A stretch of DNA of 64,000 nucleotides from Micrococcaceae bacterium Sec5.1 (lineage in GTDB: Bacteria; Actinomycetota; Actinomycetes; Actinomycetales; Micrococcaceae). The position numbers and the translations under genes were made by a program. The notes below the pieces were generated by a model. The model did not search any database. It saw only the letters and a list, made by a program, of their open reading frames with translations, and was not told where the DNA came from. Below are positions 45,461-53,822 of the stretch, one piece after another. The stretch's first letter is position 1. Every line of letters starts with the position of its first letter. The stretch lies in NCBI GenBank assembly GCA_039636795.1, contig CP143430.1, positions 1,612,001 through 1,676,000 on the forward strand. Reading direction: 5' to 3'.

Positions 45461-47371
45461 GTGGCTGGCCTCATCAAACGTGAAGATATCGACGAAGTAC
45501 GCCAGCGCACGGATATCAAGGAAGTCGTTGACGGTTACGTCACCCTGAAGAGTGCTGGCTTGGGCAGCTTCAAGGGCCTGTGCCCCTTCCATGACGAACG
45601 CTCACCATCCTTCACTGTCCGCCCCCAAGTGGGCAGATATCACTGCTTCGGCTGCGGCGAAGACGGGGATGCCATCTCCTTCGTCCAGAAAATGGACCAC
45701 AGTTCCTTCCACGAGGCAGTGGAAAAGCTGGCCGCCAGGATCGGCTACGAGCTGCGTTACGAGGACGGCGGCACCGGTCCGAACCGTGAGGAAGTGGGCA
45801 AGCGCCAGCGCCTCCTGGATGCCCATAAGATCGCCGACGAGTTTTTCCGTGCCCAACTGCTGACGCCCGGAGCCGCCGAGGGCCGCAACTTCCTCGACGG
45901 CAGGGGCTTTGACCGCGCGGCCGCCGAGCACTTCGGCGTGGGCTATGCGCCGCAGGGCTGGGACTCGCTCCTCAAGCACCTGCGCGGCCGTGGGTTCACG
46001 GATGCCGAACTCAAACTTACGGGCATGTTTTCCGAAGGAAACCGGGGCATCTATGATCGCTTCCGTGGCAGGCTCATTTGGCCTATCCGGGACATTGCCG
46101 GGGACACCATCGGCTTCGGAGCCCGGAAGCTCTACGAGGACGATCAGGGTCCAAAGTACCTGAACACTCCTGAAACCACTCTCTACAAAAAGTCCCAGGT
46201 CCTCTATGGGATCGACATCGCCAAGCGCAACATCGCCAAGGACCGGCAGCTGGTGGTGGTTGAGGGGTACACCGACGTCATGGCCTGTCACCTGGCAGGA
46301 GTCACGACGGCGGTCGCCACCTGCGGCACGGCGTTCGGCACCGAACACATCAAGATCGCCCGCCGCCTGCTTTCGGACGACGGCACCGGGGGAGAAGTGG
46401 TCTTCACCTTCGACGGGGACGCCGCCGGCCAGAAGGCCGCCCTCCGCGCCTTCGAGGAAGACCAACGATTCGTCGCACAAACATACGTCGCGGTAGAGCC
46501 CACTGGCGCTGATCCCTGTGATCTTCGTCAACTCAAGGGCGATGCCGCAGTACGTGAACTCATCGACAGCAGGAAGCCGCTCTTCGAGTTCGCCATTCGG
46601 GCCTCGCTCCGCAGGCACAACCTGGACACGGTCGAAGGTCGCGTCGCGGCGCTTCGGGAAGCGGCGCCCGTTGTGGCACAAATCCGCGACTCCGCCATCC
46701 GCCCCGCCTACATCCGCGAACTCGCTGGCTGGTTGGGTATGCCGATTGAGGAAGTCAGCCGCTACGTTGGGGCCGCAGCCAAGCGCGCGGCATCCGGCGC
46801 TGCTTCATCTGGCGCTGCTCAGTCCGGCGCTGTGGAGCAATCCACGACGGCGGCAGTATCGTCGAACGGTCAGGCGTCGAACGGTCAGGCCTTCAACCGT
46901 CCCGACCCGCGGGACCCCGTGGCAGGCATGGAGCGCCAAGCGTTGGAAGTGGTCCTCCAAGAGCCCTCAGTCCTGGGCGACGGGGCATGGGAGCGCTTTG
47001 AGGCGTCCCACTTTGCTACTCCTGCCTACGCGGCTGTGCACGCAGCCGTGCGTGCCACAGGGCTGGGCCACGCTGCTGATCCCGTGGCATGGGTGGAGCA
47101 CATCCGGCAGGAAGTCCCGGAGCCTCTGCGCCCCTTGGTTTCTGAGTTGGCAGTAACTCCTTTGCCGGCCAGCACCCCGGAAGCTATGCAACGATATTGC
47201 CGGGACATTTTGGCAAGGCTTTTCGAGCTGCAGATCACGCGCATTAAAGCGGACAAGATGGGCCAACTGCAGCGCCTTGATGCAACTGCATTTCCCGAGG
47301 AATTCCAGCGCCTGAACCGGGAACTGATGGTGTTGGAAATGCAGCGTCGAGCCCTGCGTTCAGACTCCTGA
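45461..47371 (+). CDS. dnaG: DNA primase
   Basis: Makes RNA primers at the replication fork; 636 residues. The N-terminal CHC2 zinc ligands are Cys41, His44, Cys62 and Cys65. The Toprim core follows with VVVEGYTDVMA near 265 and the metal-binding FDGDAAGQKA near 318. A low-complexity Ala/Ser/Gly/Gln linker (about residues 440-485) precedes the C-terminal helicase-binding domain. The linker contains an exact 15-bp tandem duplication. GTG start placed six bases after TAGGAT. Confidence 0.97.
   Translation: MAGLIKREDIDEVRQRTDIKEVVDGYVTLKSAGLGSFKGLCPFHDERSPSFTVRPQVGRYHCFGCGEDGDAISFVQKMDHSSFHEAVEKLAARIGYELRYEDGGTGPNREEVGKRQRLLDAHKIADEFFRAQLLTPGAAEGRNFLDGRGFDRAAAEHFGVGYAPQGWDSLLKHLRGRGFTDAELKLTGMFSEGNRGIYDRFRGRLIWPIRDIAGDTIGFGARKLYEDDQGPKYLNTPETTLYKKSQVLYGIDIAKRNIAKDRQLVVVEGYTDVMACHLAGVTTAVATCGTAFGTEHIKIARRLLSDDGTGGEVVFTFDGDAAGQKAALRAFEEDQRFVAQTYVAVEPTGADPCDLRQLKGDAAVRELIDSRKPLFEFAIRASLRRHNLDTVEGRVAALREAAPVVAQIRDSAIRPAYIRELAGWLGMPIEEVSRYVGAAAKRAASGAASSGAAQSGAVEQSTTAAVSSNGQASNGQAFNRPDPRDPVAGMERQALEVVLQEPSVLGDGAWERFEASHFATPAYAAVHAAVRATGLGHAADPVAWVEHIRQEVPEPLRPLVSELAVTPLPASTPEAMQRYCRDILARLFELQITRIKADKMGQLQRLDATAFPEEFQRLNRELMVLEMQRRALRSDS
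46862..46891 (+). repeat. 15-bp tandem duplication in the dnaG linker
   Basis: TCGAACGGTCAGGCG (46862-46876) and TCGAACGGTCAGGCC (46877-46891) encode SNGQA twice in the disordered linker. Confidence 0.9.
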
Positions 47372-47445
47372 GAGTCCCTGCCGAGGGCCGCCGCAAGCGC
47401 TCTGGACGCTCGATTTCGTTTTCCGGCGGGGCCCTGTTAAGCTAG

Positions 47446-47534
47446 TAACCGCTTCATTCCTCCGTAGCTCAATTGGCAGAGCATTCGACTGTTAATCGAA
47501 GGGTTACTGGTTCAAGTCCAGTCGGAGGAGCGCA
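47446..47534 (+). repeat. 89-nt duplicated tRNA unit, copy 1
   Basis: Runs from TAACCGCTTCAT before the tRNA to GCGCA after it and is identical to 47634-47722. The two starts are 188 bases apart. Confidence 0.9.
47458..47530 (+). tRNA. tRNA-Asn (anticodon GTT), copy 1
   Basis: A 73-nt cloverleaf: acceptor TCCTCCG pairs with CGGAGGA, discriminator G; D stem GCTC/GAGC; anticodon stem TTCGA/TCGAA with loop CTGTTAA; T arm ending GGTTCAAGTCC. CCA is not encoded. TAAGCT upstream is a plausible -10 box. A strong terminator follows. Confidence 0.97.
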
Positions 47535-47536
47535 CA

Positions 47537-47574
47537 ATACCCCCGTTCCGGAGTTTCGGAACGGGGGTATTTTT
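47537..47574 (+). terminator. Terminator after tRNA-Asn copy 1
   Basis: A near-perfect hairpin: ATACCCCCGTTCCG pairs with CGGAACGGGGGTAT around a six-base loop, followed by TTTT. Classic rho-independent structure. Confidence 0.92.
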
Positions 47575-47591
47575 ATACCCCTAAGGGGTAT
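47575..47591. repeat. Perfect palindrome between the tRNA copies
   Basis: ATACCCCT-A-AGGGGTAT, 8+1+8. It directly follows the terminator T run and reuses its ATACCCC sequence; it may be a second terminator stem or an operator. Confidence 0.6.
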
Positions 47592-47633
47592 CTCCGCCCG
47601 ATTCGCATTCGCATAAAACCTTTGCTAAAGTCA

Positions 47634-47722
47634 TAACCGCTTCATTCCTCCGTAGCTCAATTGGCAGAGCATTCGACTGTTAATCGAAGGGTTACTGGTT
47701 CAAGTCCAGTCGGAGGAGCGCA
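47634..47722 (+). repeat. 89-nt duplicated tRNA unit, copy 2
   Basis: Identical to 47446-47534 including 12 bases of 5' flank. The -10-like hexamers upstream (TAAGCT and TAAAGT) differ but are at the same position. Confidence 0.9.
47646..47718 (+). tRNA. tRNA-Asn (anticodon GTT), copy 2
   Basis: Identical in all 73 bases to copy 1. It has its own -10-like TAAAGT and its own terminator, so it is an independent gene rather than the second part of one transcript. Confidence 0.97.
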
Positions 47723-47723
47723 A

Positions 47724-47766
47724 GGACCCCGCACCGGTTTCACACTGGTGCGGGGTCCACTTTTTT
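47724..47766. terminator. Terminator after tRNA-Asn copy 2
   Basis: GGACCCCGCACCGGT pairs with ACTGGTGCGGGGTCC (one G-T pair), loop TTCAC, then ACTTTTTT. The T run overlaps the stop codon of the convergent gene at 47765. Confidence 0.92.
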
Positions 47767-48172
47767 ACACGAAATCCATCTCCACCTGAAGGAACCGTGC
47801 GGCTTCGGCCACGGCTGCCAGGAATGCTTCCTGTTCGGTCGGGGGTGTCCGGGGTTCACGAGGATGCCACTCGTGGGGAGCGGAGTAAACGCGGGTGAAA
47901 CCTCCGCCCGGTGGCGCATAGAAGATTCCAAAGCGCTGGACCGGCCACTCGGGTGACGTCTCCGGGGCAACCAGCAACGCGGCGTCCACGTCGGGGTTGT
48001 ACCACTGGGCGATGGGCCGGCGGCGATCATCCGTGAAAAGGCCAGCAGCGTAGAGCGCCGCGGACTGGGGACTGGTCACAGAGCACAGGCGATCCCACCA
48101 GAGCGGCAGGATGCGTTCATCCCGACGCTGCCAGGGTGCCGGAAGCGGCTGCAGCTCTTGCCAATGTGGCAC
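47765..48172 (-). CDS. Conserved hypothetical protein
   Basis: Soluble protein of 135 residues, not recognised. It is Pro/Trp-rich (QELQPLPAPWQRRDERILPLWWDRL) with no signal peptide or membrane segment. The GTG at 48172 follows a TAAAGT box at six bases, a strong leaderless start, which supports a real gene. Convergent with tRNA-Asn. Function unknown. Confidence 0.72.
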   Translation of the reverse strand: MPHWQELQPLPAPWQRRDERILPLWWDRLCSVTSPQSAALYAAGLFTDDRRRPIAQWYNPDVDAALLVAPETSPEWPVQRFGIFYAPPGGGFTRVYSAPHEWHPREPRTPPTEQEAFLAAVAEAARFLQVEMDFV

Positions 48173-48184
48173 ATCTCAACTTTA
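48173..48184 (-). promoter_or_regulatory. Leaderless -10 box of the hypothetical gene
   Basis: Minus-strand TAAAGT (48179-48184) lies six bases before the GTG at 48172. Confidence 0.5.
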
Positions 48185-48215
48185 TCGCCGGGGACGGGCC
48201 GGCAACAGGCCCTGC

Positions 48216-49499
48216 CTAGCCGGACAAACCGAGTCTCGGATAGAGCACCTCGAAGCCCTTGGTCAGGCCGGCGTTCAATGCGATGCCTACATGCCCGCCG
48301 TTTGGCACCTCGTAATAGGTCACCGTCATTCCGGAAGCTTTGGCAGCTGCGGAGACAGCCTTCGCAGCTGCAACATACGTCACGTCATCCGAGCCCACGG
48401 TGAAAACGGCAGTGGTGTCCGGAAATTGCTTACCTTTCATGATGTTGATGGGCTTCTGTGCGTCATAGGCTGCCTGGTTGCCACCAAAGATCTCTGCCAG
48501 GTTGCCTGCAGGGTCCTCCGCCCCGGGAAACTCCTCACCGGAGATGTCCACCACATTGCCCCACATCTTCGGGTATTTGAGCGCAAACGAGATGGCGCAC
48601 TGCCCGCCGTTGGAGTATCCGGCGATGGTCCAATGGTCGCGGTCCGGGAGGATGTTCAGGTTTGCTTTGGCCCAGTTCACCACGTCAACGTTGATGTACT
48701 TCTCCACGTTTCCGTATTTGGCTGTGTCCAGGCACAGAGTGTCGTCTTGATCCGGTCCGATCTGGTCGGCCACGATCGCGATGGGTGCAAGGCCATTGTT
48801 CTTCGCAGCAAATTCATCCAACGCGGCCGAAACGTACTGGGGGTCGGGGAGGCCCGGCTGGCCCATCATGAGGACAAACAAGGGCAAGCGGGGAGGGTTC
48901 TCCGTCAGGGCAGCAGGCGGCAAGTAGATCCCGGCAGGGCGGGCATTGAAACCCGAGGCGGTGGCCGGAATGACCTGCGTTCCCACCTCACCCTTTGTTG
49001 GCATGTTGGCTGGCGGTTTCCAGTTCTGCCAGAGGGGTCCGGAAGGGAGGGGAGCGTCCGGGTCCGGTTTGCTCAGTTGGATGGCTTCCTCAGTGGAGAT
49101 CCCCAGCGCTGAGCCCAGGGTCCTGTTGAGCCCGAACTCCATGTTGACGCCCAGCGCAGTGACCAGGAGGAACACAGGAATCGATATCGCCGCCACCACC
49201 TTCCGCCACCGGGGACTGTGGCGAAAACTAACCACGGCGAGCCCAAGGGCAGCGAAGCCGGTGATCACCCAGAACCACACGCGAGGTGTCAGCCCCACGT
49301 GGAAGACGTCCAGGACATCTTCCACGATCCAGACCGTAAACCAACCCAGCGCCGCTGTTACCACAATGCCAACCACTGCAGTGAGGACCCAGCGCGAAGA
49401 CGGCCTGAGGAACAGCAACAGGAAAAGCCCGACGCCGATGACCACGGCTATCGTCATGACCACCGGGCCGCTGATCTCGATTTCCAGGAGGCCCTTCAT
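48216..49499 (-). CDS. Membrane-anchored alpha/beta-hydrolase (esterase D / antigen 85-like)
   Basis: Protein of 427 residues. Four N-terminal transmembrane segments (about residues 10-125) are followed by an extracytoplasmic esterase domain with nucleophile elbow IAGYSNGGQCA near 305 and a terminal GGHVG histidine near 405. The start ATG at 49499 is chosen because the longer frame runs into the upstream gene. It lies 25 bases after an MprF-like gene on the same strand. Pairing of an aminoacyl-phosphatidylglycerol synthase with a hydrolase is known (PA0920/PA0919, AhyD), so this may remove the aminoacyl group; that is inference. Confidence 0.8.
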   Translation of the reverse strand: MKGLLEIEISGPVVMTIAVVIGVGLFLLLFLRPSSRWVLTAVVGIVVTAALGWFTVWIVEDVLDVFHVGLTPRVWFWVITGFAALGLAVVSFRHSPRWRKVVAAISIPVFLLVTALGVNMEFGLNRTLGSALGISTEEAIQLSKPDPDAPLPSGPLWQNWKPPANMPTKGEVGTQVIPATASGFNARPAGIYLPPAALTENPPRLPLFVLMMGQPGLPDPQYVSAALDEFAAKNNGLAPIAIVADQIGPDQDDTLCLDTAKYGNVEKYINVDVVNWAKANLNILPDRDHWTIAGYSNGGQCAISFALKYPKMWGNVVDISGEEFPGAEDPAGNLAEIFGGNQAAYDAQKPINIMKGKQFPDTTAVFTVGSDDVTYVAAAKAVSAAAKASGMTVTYYEVPNGGHVGIALNAGLTKGFEVLYPRLGLSG

Positions 49500-49524
49500 G
49501 ACTGCCGCATCCGTCCGGTGGCGG

Positions 49525-52023
49525 TCATGCGGCCGGCTCCCGGGCAACCATTTGCCGTAGCAAACCGGCACTCTGTGCGCGAGACAAACCCGGCAAGTAC
49601 GCCGAGCCAACGGCAAGACCTATGGAAGGCAGGGCCAGCGGGTCCCGGTAATACATGTACAGAGTGCGGTGCTCGGGCTGGAACCGCGATTTGAAAGCTG
49701 CCAGGGACTTGAAGCCGTACATGGGTTCCAGTGCATTGCCCAGCATTGCCAGGACCCGGTCCAAGGCACTGTGGTCACCGTCGTCCGTCGCGGCCCCTGT
49801 ATTGGCCAGCGGGGAGCCTGACAGCGAGATGTGGGGAACGTCGTCCTTGAAGTGCGTAACGGCGGAGGCGATCAGGAATTCCATGACCCCTTTGAATCCA
49901 GTGGTTCGGCGGCGCATGAAGTCCAAGGTCCAACCCGACACCACGCCGTCGGTAAAGACCGGCAGCCAGCTCGTAACCCCATGGACGAGGCCGTCGTCGT
50001 CCACGGCTACGCAACACATGACTTCGGGATCCTTCAGTTCATCCAGTCCGCCCAACGTGAAGCCCATCTCGGGAAGGGCCTTGTCCGCCACCCACTCTTC
50101 CGAGATTTCGGCCAGTTGTGCCCGGATCCCCGGTGGCATCTCCGCGTAGTGGTACCAGTGGTCCTTGATGGACAGCTTCTCAGCCCTGTTCAGCGCGGTC
50201 CTGACGTTCTGCCATTCCTTGCCTTTGAACGTCATCGCCTGGATGTTCAGCAGGGTTTCTTCCGCCACTTCCAGTTTGCGGAAGCCGCGGGGGAGGAGGG
50301 CCTCGTCGAGCTCCGCCGTGGCCGAGTAGAAGCATGGTGTGAGGCCCAGTGCCGCGCAATGGACCAGGAAGCCTGTCGCAGCCTCAGTGTGGTGCTGGCG
50401 GGCCCCGAACGGACCCGCCACGGTCAGGGCCACTCCGTTGTGCACCTGGTAGGCGAGGCCAGCCCTCCTGTCCGGAGTGAACCAGTATTGGTTGCTGTCC
50501 CACAGGGCCATCCAGGACAGGGTGCCCCCGCCGTCGTGAAGCAATTCACGGGTGTGTCCCAGATCTGCAGCCGGATCCTTTGCCAGCGTCCGGAACCGCT
50601 GGAAATTGTTCAGGACCATCAAAAGGATGCAGAGCCAGATAACGTCCCCACCAAGTCCGTAAAGAACTGTACTCAGCAGTCCCTGCGGCAGCTCAACGAC
50701 GAACGGAACGGGGAAGGGGACCAGGATGTGGGTCAATTGCCCTGCGAGGTCCCACAGCGATGAGCGGCTCGGGTTGCCCTCTACGAACCAGAAGACCACG
50801 TAAAGGACCGCCGCCACAGCAGCCATGATGAGGGTAGTCCTGCCCAGGACGCGATATCCGGCATCGCTGGACTCCACCCGGAATTTGTGGCGGTTGATCA
50901 CCAGCAGGACCGCGATGATCAGCGGCGCCAGGATAGCGGGAACGGCATAGAGCAGGAGGTAACCGATGTCGTCATTGCCCAGTGTCACTTCCGGATCCGT
51001 CACGTACTGCAGGATTGCCACGCTCGTCACGAACGCCAGGTAGAGCTGGATGACCAGGGTCAGTCTGTAGGCGAGGCGGCGACCACGGCGCAGCCCCTCG
51101 GCACAGACAAGCAGCAACAGCACCGGGATCACTGACAGGATGGTGGCGCCGAAACTCTGAACACCCACAACGCTCTGCAGCGTGACGCAGCTCTTGTCGT
51201 TGTCGCAGGCTTCCTTCACTTCGTCCACGCTGGGGCTTGCTTGCAGCATCACCTCGGAAACCACAGAAAGCGGTCCCACCTCCAACGTGCCCGTTAACTG
51301 GGTGAGCAAGGGGCCCAGGGCGAATACACCTACCACAGTGCCCACAAGGAACCGGGTCTCACGAAGGCTCGAGGAATGAAGCGAGCCCGCACGCCGTCGC
51401 AGCACCAGGGCCTGAACGGCCCAACCGGCCAGAATGCCGATGACAGCGCCGGCAAGGGCCTGCAGTGTTTGTGCGACGCCTACAAACAAGGCAAACATGA
51501 GCGTTGCTGCCAGCAGCCATGTCCGGAGGCGACGACGCCAGAGTGCCTCCAGTGCCGCCGTCGAACATCCCAAGGCAGCGGCGGCACCACCGTACGCGCC
51601 CACAACGTACTCGCCACCCAGGAAACTAAGCCATTGGTCGCTGTTGTCCGTCCCAAAAGCAACGAGCCCCATCAGCACCAAGGCGCTGAGCGCGGAACCA
51701 AAGATAAATGCTGCCAGGGCCAACCATGGACCCATAGTGCGCTCGGCGATGCCCACGCCCACCAGGATCAGAACGGTACATGCCAGATAGTCCAGCAAGG
51801 ATGAGGCAAAGAATGACGAGGTGAAGATGGACCAACCCGGCCCCGGATCCAGCGCCAAACCCAGCCCGACTTGTTCCAGGAGTGCCTCGTTGGGGCCGGC
51901 GATGAGGCTCCCCGTAACTGCGCCGACAAGCCAAAGGAACAGCACGAGTCCCAAGGTCAGGGGCAGACGTCGTATGGCCGCCAGGCCGTAAACAGTGCCC
52001 CGATATCCCACAGCCGCACTCAT
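49525..52023 (-). CDS. MprF-like protein: membrane domain plus DUF2156 aminoacyltransferase
   Basis: Large membrane protein of 832 residues. The N-terminal part (about residues 15-215) has six hydrophobic segments laid out like a rhomboid (GEYVVGAYGGAAAALG where active rhomboids have GxSG), then more transmembrane segments to about 500. The C-terminal domain from about 510 is the DUF2156/LPG-synthase fold (GPFGARQHHTEAATGFL, MTFKGKEWQNVRTALNRAEK, SGSPLANTG) that transfers an amino acid from tRNA to phosphatidylglycerol. It makes membranes more cationic. Likely starts at ATG 52023 after GAAGGGGA. The downstream esterase gene is probably cotranscribed. Confidence 0.85.
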   Translation of the reverse strand: MSAAVGYRGTVYGLAAIRRLPLTLGLVLFLWLVGAVTGSLIAGPNEALLEQVGLGLALDPGPGWSIFTSSFFASSLLDYLACTVLILVGVGIAERTMGPWLALAAFIFGSALSALVLMGLVAFGTDNSDQWLSFLGGEYVVGAYGGAAAALGCSTAALEALWRRRLRTWLLAATLMFALFVGVAQTLQALAGAVIGILAGWAVQALVLRRRAGSLHSSSLRETRFLVGTVVGVFALGPLLTQLTGTLEVGPLSVVSEVMLQASPSVDEVKEACDNDKSCVTLQSVVGVQSFGATILSVIPVLLLLVCAEGLRRGRRLAYRLTLVIQLYLAFVTSVAILQYVTDPEVTLGNDDIGYLLLYAVPAILAPLIIAVLLVINRHKFRVESSDAGYRVLGRTTLIMAAVAAVLYVVFWFVEGNPSRSSLWDLAGQLTHILVPFPVPFVVELPQGLLSTVLYGLGGDVIWLCILLMVLNNFQRFRTLAKDPAADLGHTRELLHDGGGTLSWMALWDSNQYWFTPDRRAGLAYQVHNGVALTVAGPFGARQHHTEAATGFLVHCAALGLTPCFYSATAELDEALLPRGFRKLEVAEETLLNIQAMTFKGKEWQNVRTALNRAEKLSIKDHWYHYAEMPPGIRAQLAEISEEWVADKALPEMGFTLGGLDELKDPEVMCCVAVDDDGLVHGVTSWLPVFTDGVVSGWTLDFMRRRTTGFKGVMEFLIASAVTHFKDDVPHISLSGSPLANTGAATDDGDHSALDRVLAMLGNALEPMYGFKSLAAFKSRFQPEHRTLYMYYRDPLALPSIGLAVGSAYLPGLSRAQSAGLLRQMVAREPAA

Positions 52024-52047
52024 GTGATGTCCCCTTCACCGGCGAAG

Positions 52048-52062
52048 CGGGGGAAACCCCCG
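52048..52062. other. GC hairpin upstream of the MprF-like gene
   Basis: CGGGGG-AAA-CCCCCG, a perfect six-bp stem with a three-base loop in the 5' leader of the minus-strand gene. Confidence 0.5.
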
Positions 52063-52148
52063 GCTGGCCACCATTCTGCCCTGCCGGGCGCCCTAAGGGG
52101 AGGGCTTACGGGGGTCGATAGACCCGGGGCCGGTAGGCCCGATTACGG

Positions 52149-52328
52149 TTAGTCCCGATTCCAGGGGCCCGGGTTCACCCGGTACAGCAGGGCGGCTCCA
52201 ATGACGGCGCCAAGTATCGCCCCGAACAGTGCACTCCCGGCCAGGCGGCCCAACAACGCCCCGACGACGGCGCCAAGCACGGCCCCGAGGAAAAGGCCCC
52301 TGCCGTTCCGGTGCGGTTTCTTGGTCAT
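52149..52328 (-). CDS. Small glycine-zipper membrane protein
   Basis: Protein of 59 residues. Two hydrophobic glycine-zipper helices (GAVLGAVVGALLGRLAGSALFGAI-type repeats with Gly every four residues) flank a short turn, with a basic N-terminus (TKKPHRNGR). Such proteins pack in membranes; function unknown. ATG at 52328 preferred over a GTG two codons upstream. It lies between the MprF-like and MFS genes on the same strand. Confidence 0.6.
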   Translation of the reverse strand: MTKKPHRNGRGLFLGAVLGAVVGALLGRLAGSALFGAILGAVIGAALLYRVNPGPWNRD

Positions 52329-52368
52329 GGTCACAGCCTATGGTCCGGTTCTGATGAATGCCGTACTC

Positions 52369-52436
52369 GTGGATTGAAGGGATTAGTGGATTGCCGGGAT
52401 TAGTGGATTGACGGGCCTAGTGGATTGAAGGGACCG
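52369..52436. repeat. 17-bp tandem repeat overlapping the MFS stop codon
   Basis: Four units beginning GTGGATTG at 52369, 52386, 52403 and 52420 (for example GTGGATTGAAGGGATTA), each differing at one to five positions. The stop codon of the MFS gene at 52417 lies in the junction of the last two. Confidence 0.9.
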
Positions 52437-53646
52437 TCCGCGGCCGGACCACGAGCCACAGCGCGGCGATGGCTCCGGTGATGCAGACCGCCTGGACCGC
52501 GCCCATGGGTACCGCTGAATCGACACCGAGCCAGCCGACCACAGGGGGGACAATGCCCGCCATCATGAATTGCGCCGCCCCGAGGAGCGATGCCGCCGTC
52601 CCCGCTTGGGCTCCATGGTTCGCCAAGGAGAGGACCTGGACGCAAGGGAACAGGAAGCCTGTAGCGCAAATGTAGAACCACAGAGGGATCAGGATGCCCC
52701 AGAGACCTAGGTGCAGGAGATCGAGCACGATAATCAGGGCCGCCATCAGCAGCATGAACACCGTGGCTCCGGCCACGATCCACTGCGGGGCCACGCGTCG
52801 GATCAACCTTGAGCTGATCTGGACGCCAGCCACGATGCCCAGCGAATTGACGCCGAAGAGGAGGCCGTATTCCTGGGGAGAGAATTCGTAAATGTTCTGG
52901 AACAGGAAAGTGGAGGCCGACAGGTAAGCGAACAAACCACCGAAGTTAAGGCTGCCTACCATTAACATGCCCACGAAGATCCGGTCCGTCAGCACCGTCT
53001 TGTACCGCTGCCGCACTGTGACTGCGGACTTCCCGCGGCGTTCCGCCGGCAGGGTTTCGCGAATGAAGAAGATCGCGGCCAATATCACCAACGTGCCGTA
53101 GCAGGCCAGGAAGTAGAAGATACCGGGCCACGGGAACACCAGCAGCAACTGGGAACCGATGATAGGGGCAAGGATCGGGGCAAGCCCGTTGACTAAGGAC
53201 ATCCGGGAGAACATGCGGACCATCGAGTAGCCGTGGAACAGGTCCCGAACCATGGCCATTGCGACGACGCCGCCACCGGCGGCACCGATACCCATGAGCA
53301 CGCGGAAGAGGGACAGGAACCCAATGTCCGGAGCCAAAGCAGCGCCCAACGATGATCCGATATGAAGGGCAGTGGCGAGGATCAAGGGCAGGCGACGGCC
53401 AAACTTGTCGCTGAAGGGACCAACCACCAGCTGCCCAAGGCCAAACCCGACGGTGGTGCCGGTCAGTGTCAGCTGGATAGCCGTGGCTGAAACGCCAAAA
53501 CTCTCCTCCAGCGCAGGGAACGCAGGAAGGTAGAGATCCACCGTAAAGGGCCCCAAAGCGGTCAGGGCACCGAGAAGGACAATGTAGACAAGCTTTTCGC
53601 GTCGGCTCAGAGAATCGCCCGGAGCAATGGGATTGGTCACGATCAT
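52417..53646 (-). CDS. Multidrug effflux MFS transporter (Bcr/CflA type)
   Basis: Proton-driven drug exporter of 409 residues with 12 transmembrane segments. TVDLYLPAFPALEESFGVS near residues 40-58 and the loop motif VVGPFSDKFGRRLPL (motif A) near 80-95 fit the Bcr/CflA group. The second-half segments and length agree. ATG at 53646 is used; a GTG two codons in is possible. Substrate range not predictable. The last residues (VPSIH) come from the tandem-repeat DNA. Confidence 0.88.
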   Translation of the reverse strand: MIVTNPIAPGDSLSRREKLVYIVLLGALTALGPFTVDLYLPAFPALEESFGVSATAIQLTLTGTTVGFGLGQLVVGPFSDKFGRRLPLILATALHIGSSLGAALAPDIGFLSLFRVLMGIGAAGGGVVAMAMVRDLFHGYSMVRMFSRMSLVNGLAPILAPIIGSQLLLVFPWPGIFYFLACYGTLVILAAIFFIRETLPAERRGKSAVTVRQRYKTVLTDRIFVGMLMVGSLNFGGLFAYLSASTFLFQNIYEFSPQEYGLLFGVNSLGIVAGVQISSRLIRRVAPQWIVAGATVFMLLMAALIIVLDLLHLGLWGILIPLWFYICATGFLFPCVQVLSLANHGAQAGTAASLLGAAQFMMAGIVPPVVGWLGVDSAVPMGAVQAVCITGAIAALWLVVRPRTVPSIH

Positions 53647-53822
53647 CTATCCTATGGCCGTCACATCATATTTATGCAGCTACCTCAGGCGCGCCGCGGT
53701 GTCATGGGCGAAAGTTGAGCCGGAACCTGAATGATAGTTTTGAGGACAGGTGCCCGCGGCGATCTCTCTCCGGCCGCGTTCGCCCGACACGATGCCCAGA
53801 GGAAGCAGTTAGGCGGAACCCA

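Noticed and set aside
49831..50763. Plus-strand 310-codon frame inside the MprF-like gene
   Set aside because: Antisense shadow; no start signal, and the minus-strand DUF2156 motifs are convincing.
52369..52436. CRISPR-like array
   Set aside because: 17-bp tandem units with no spacers.
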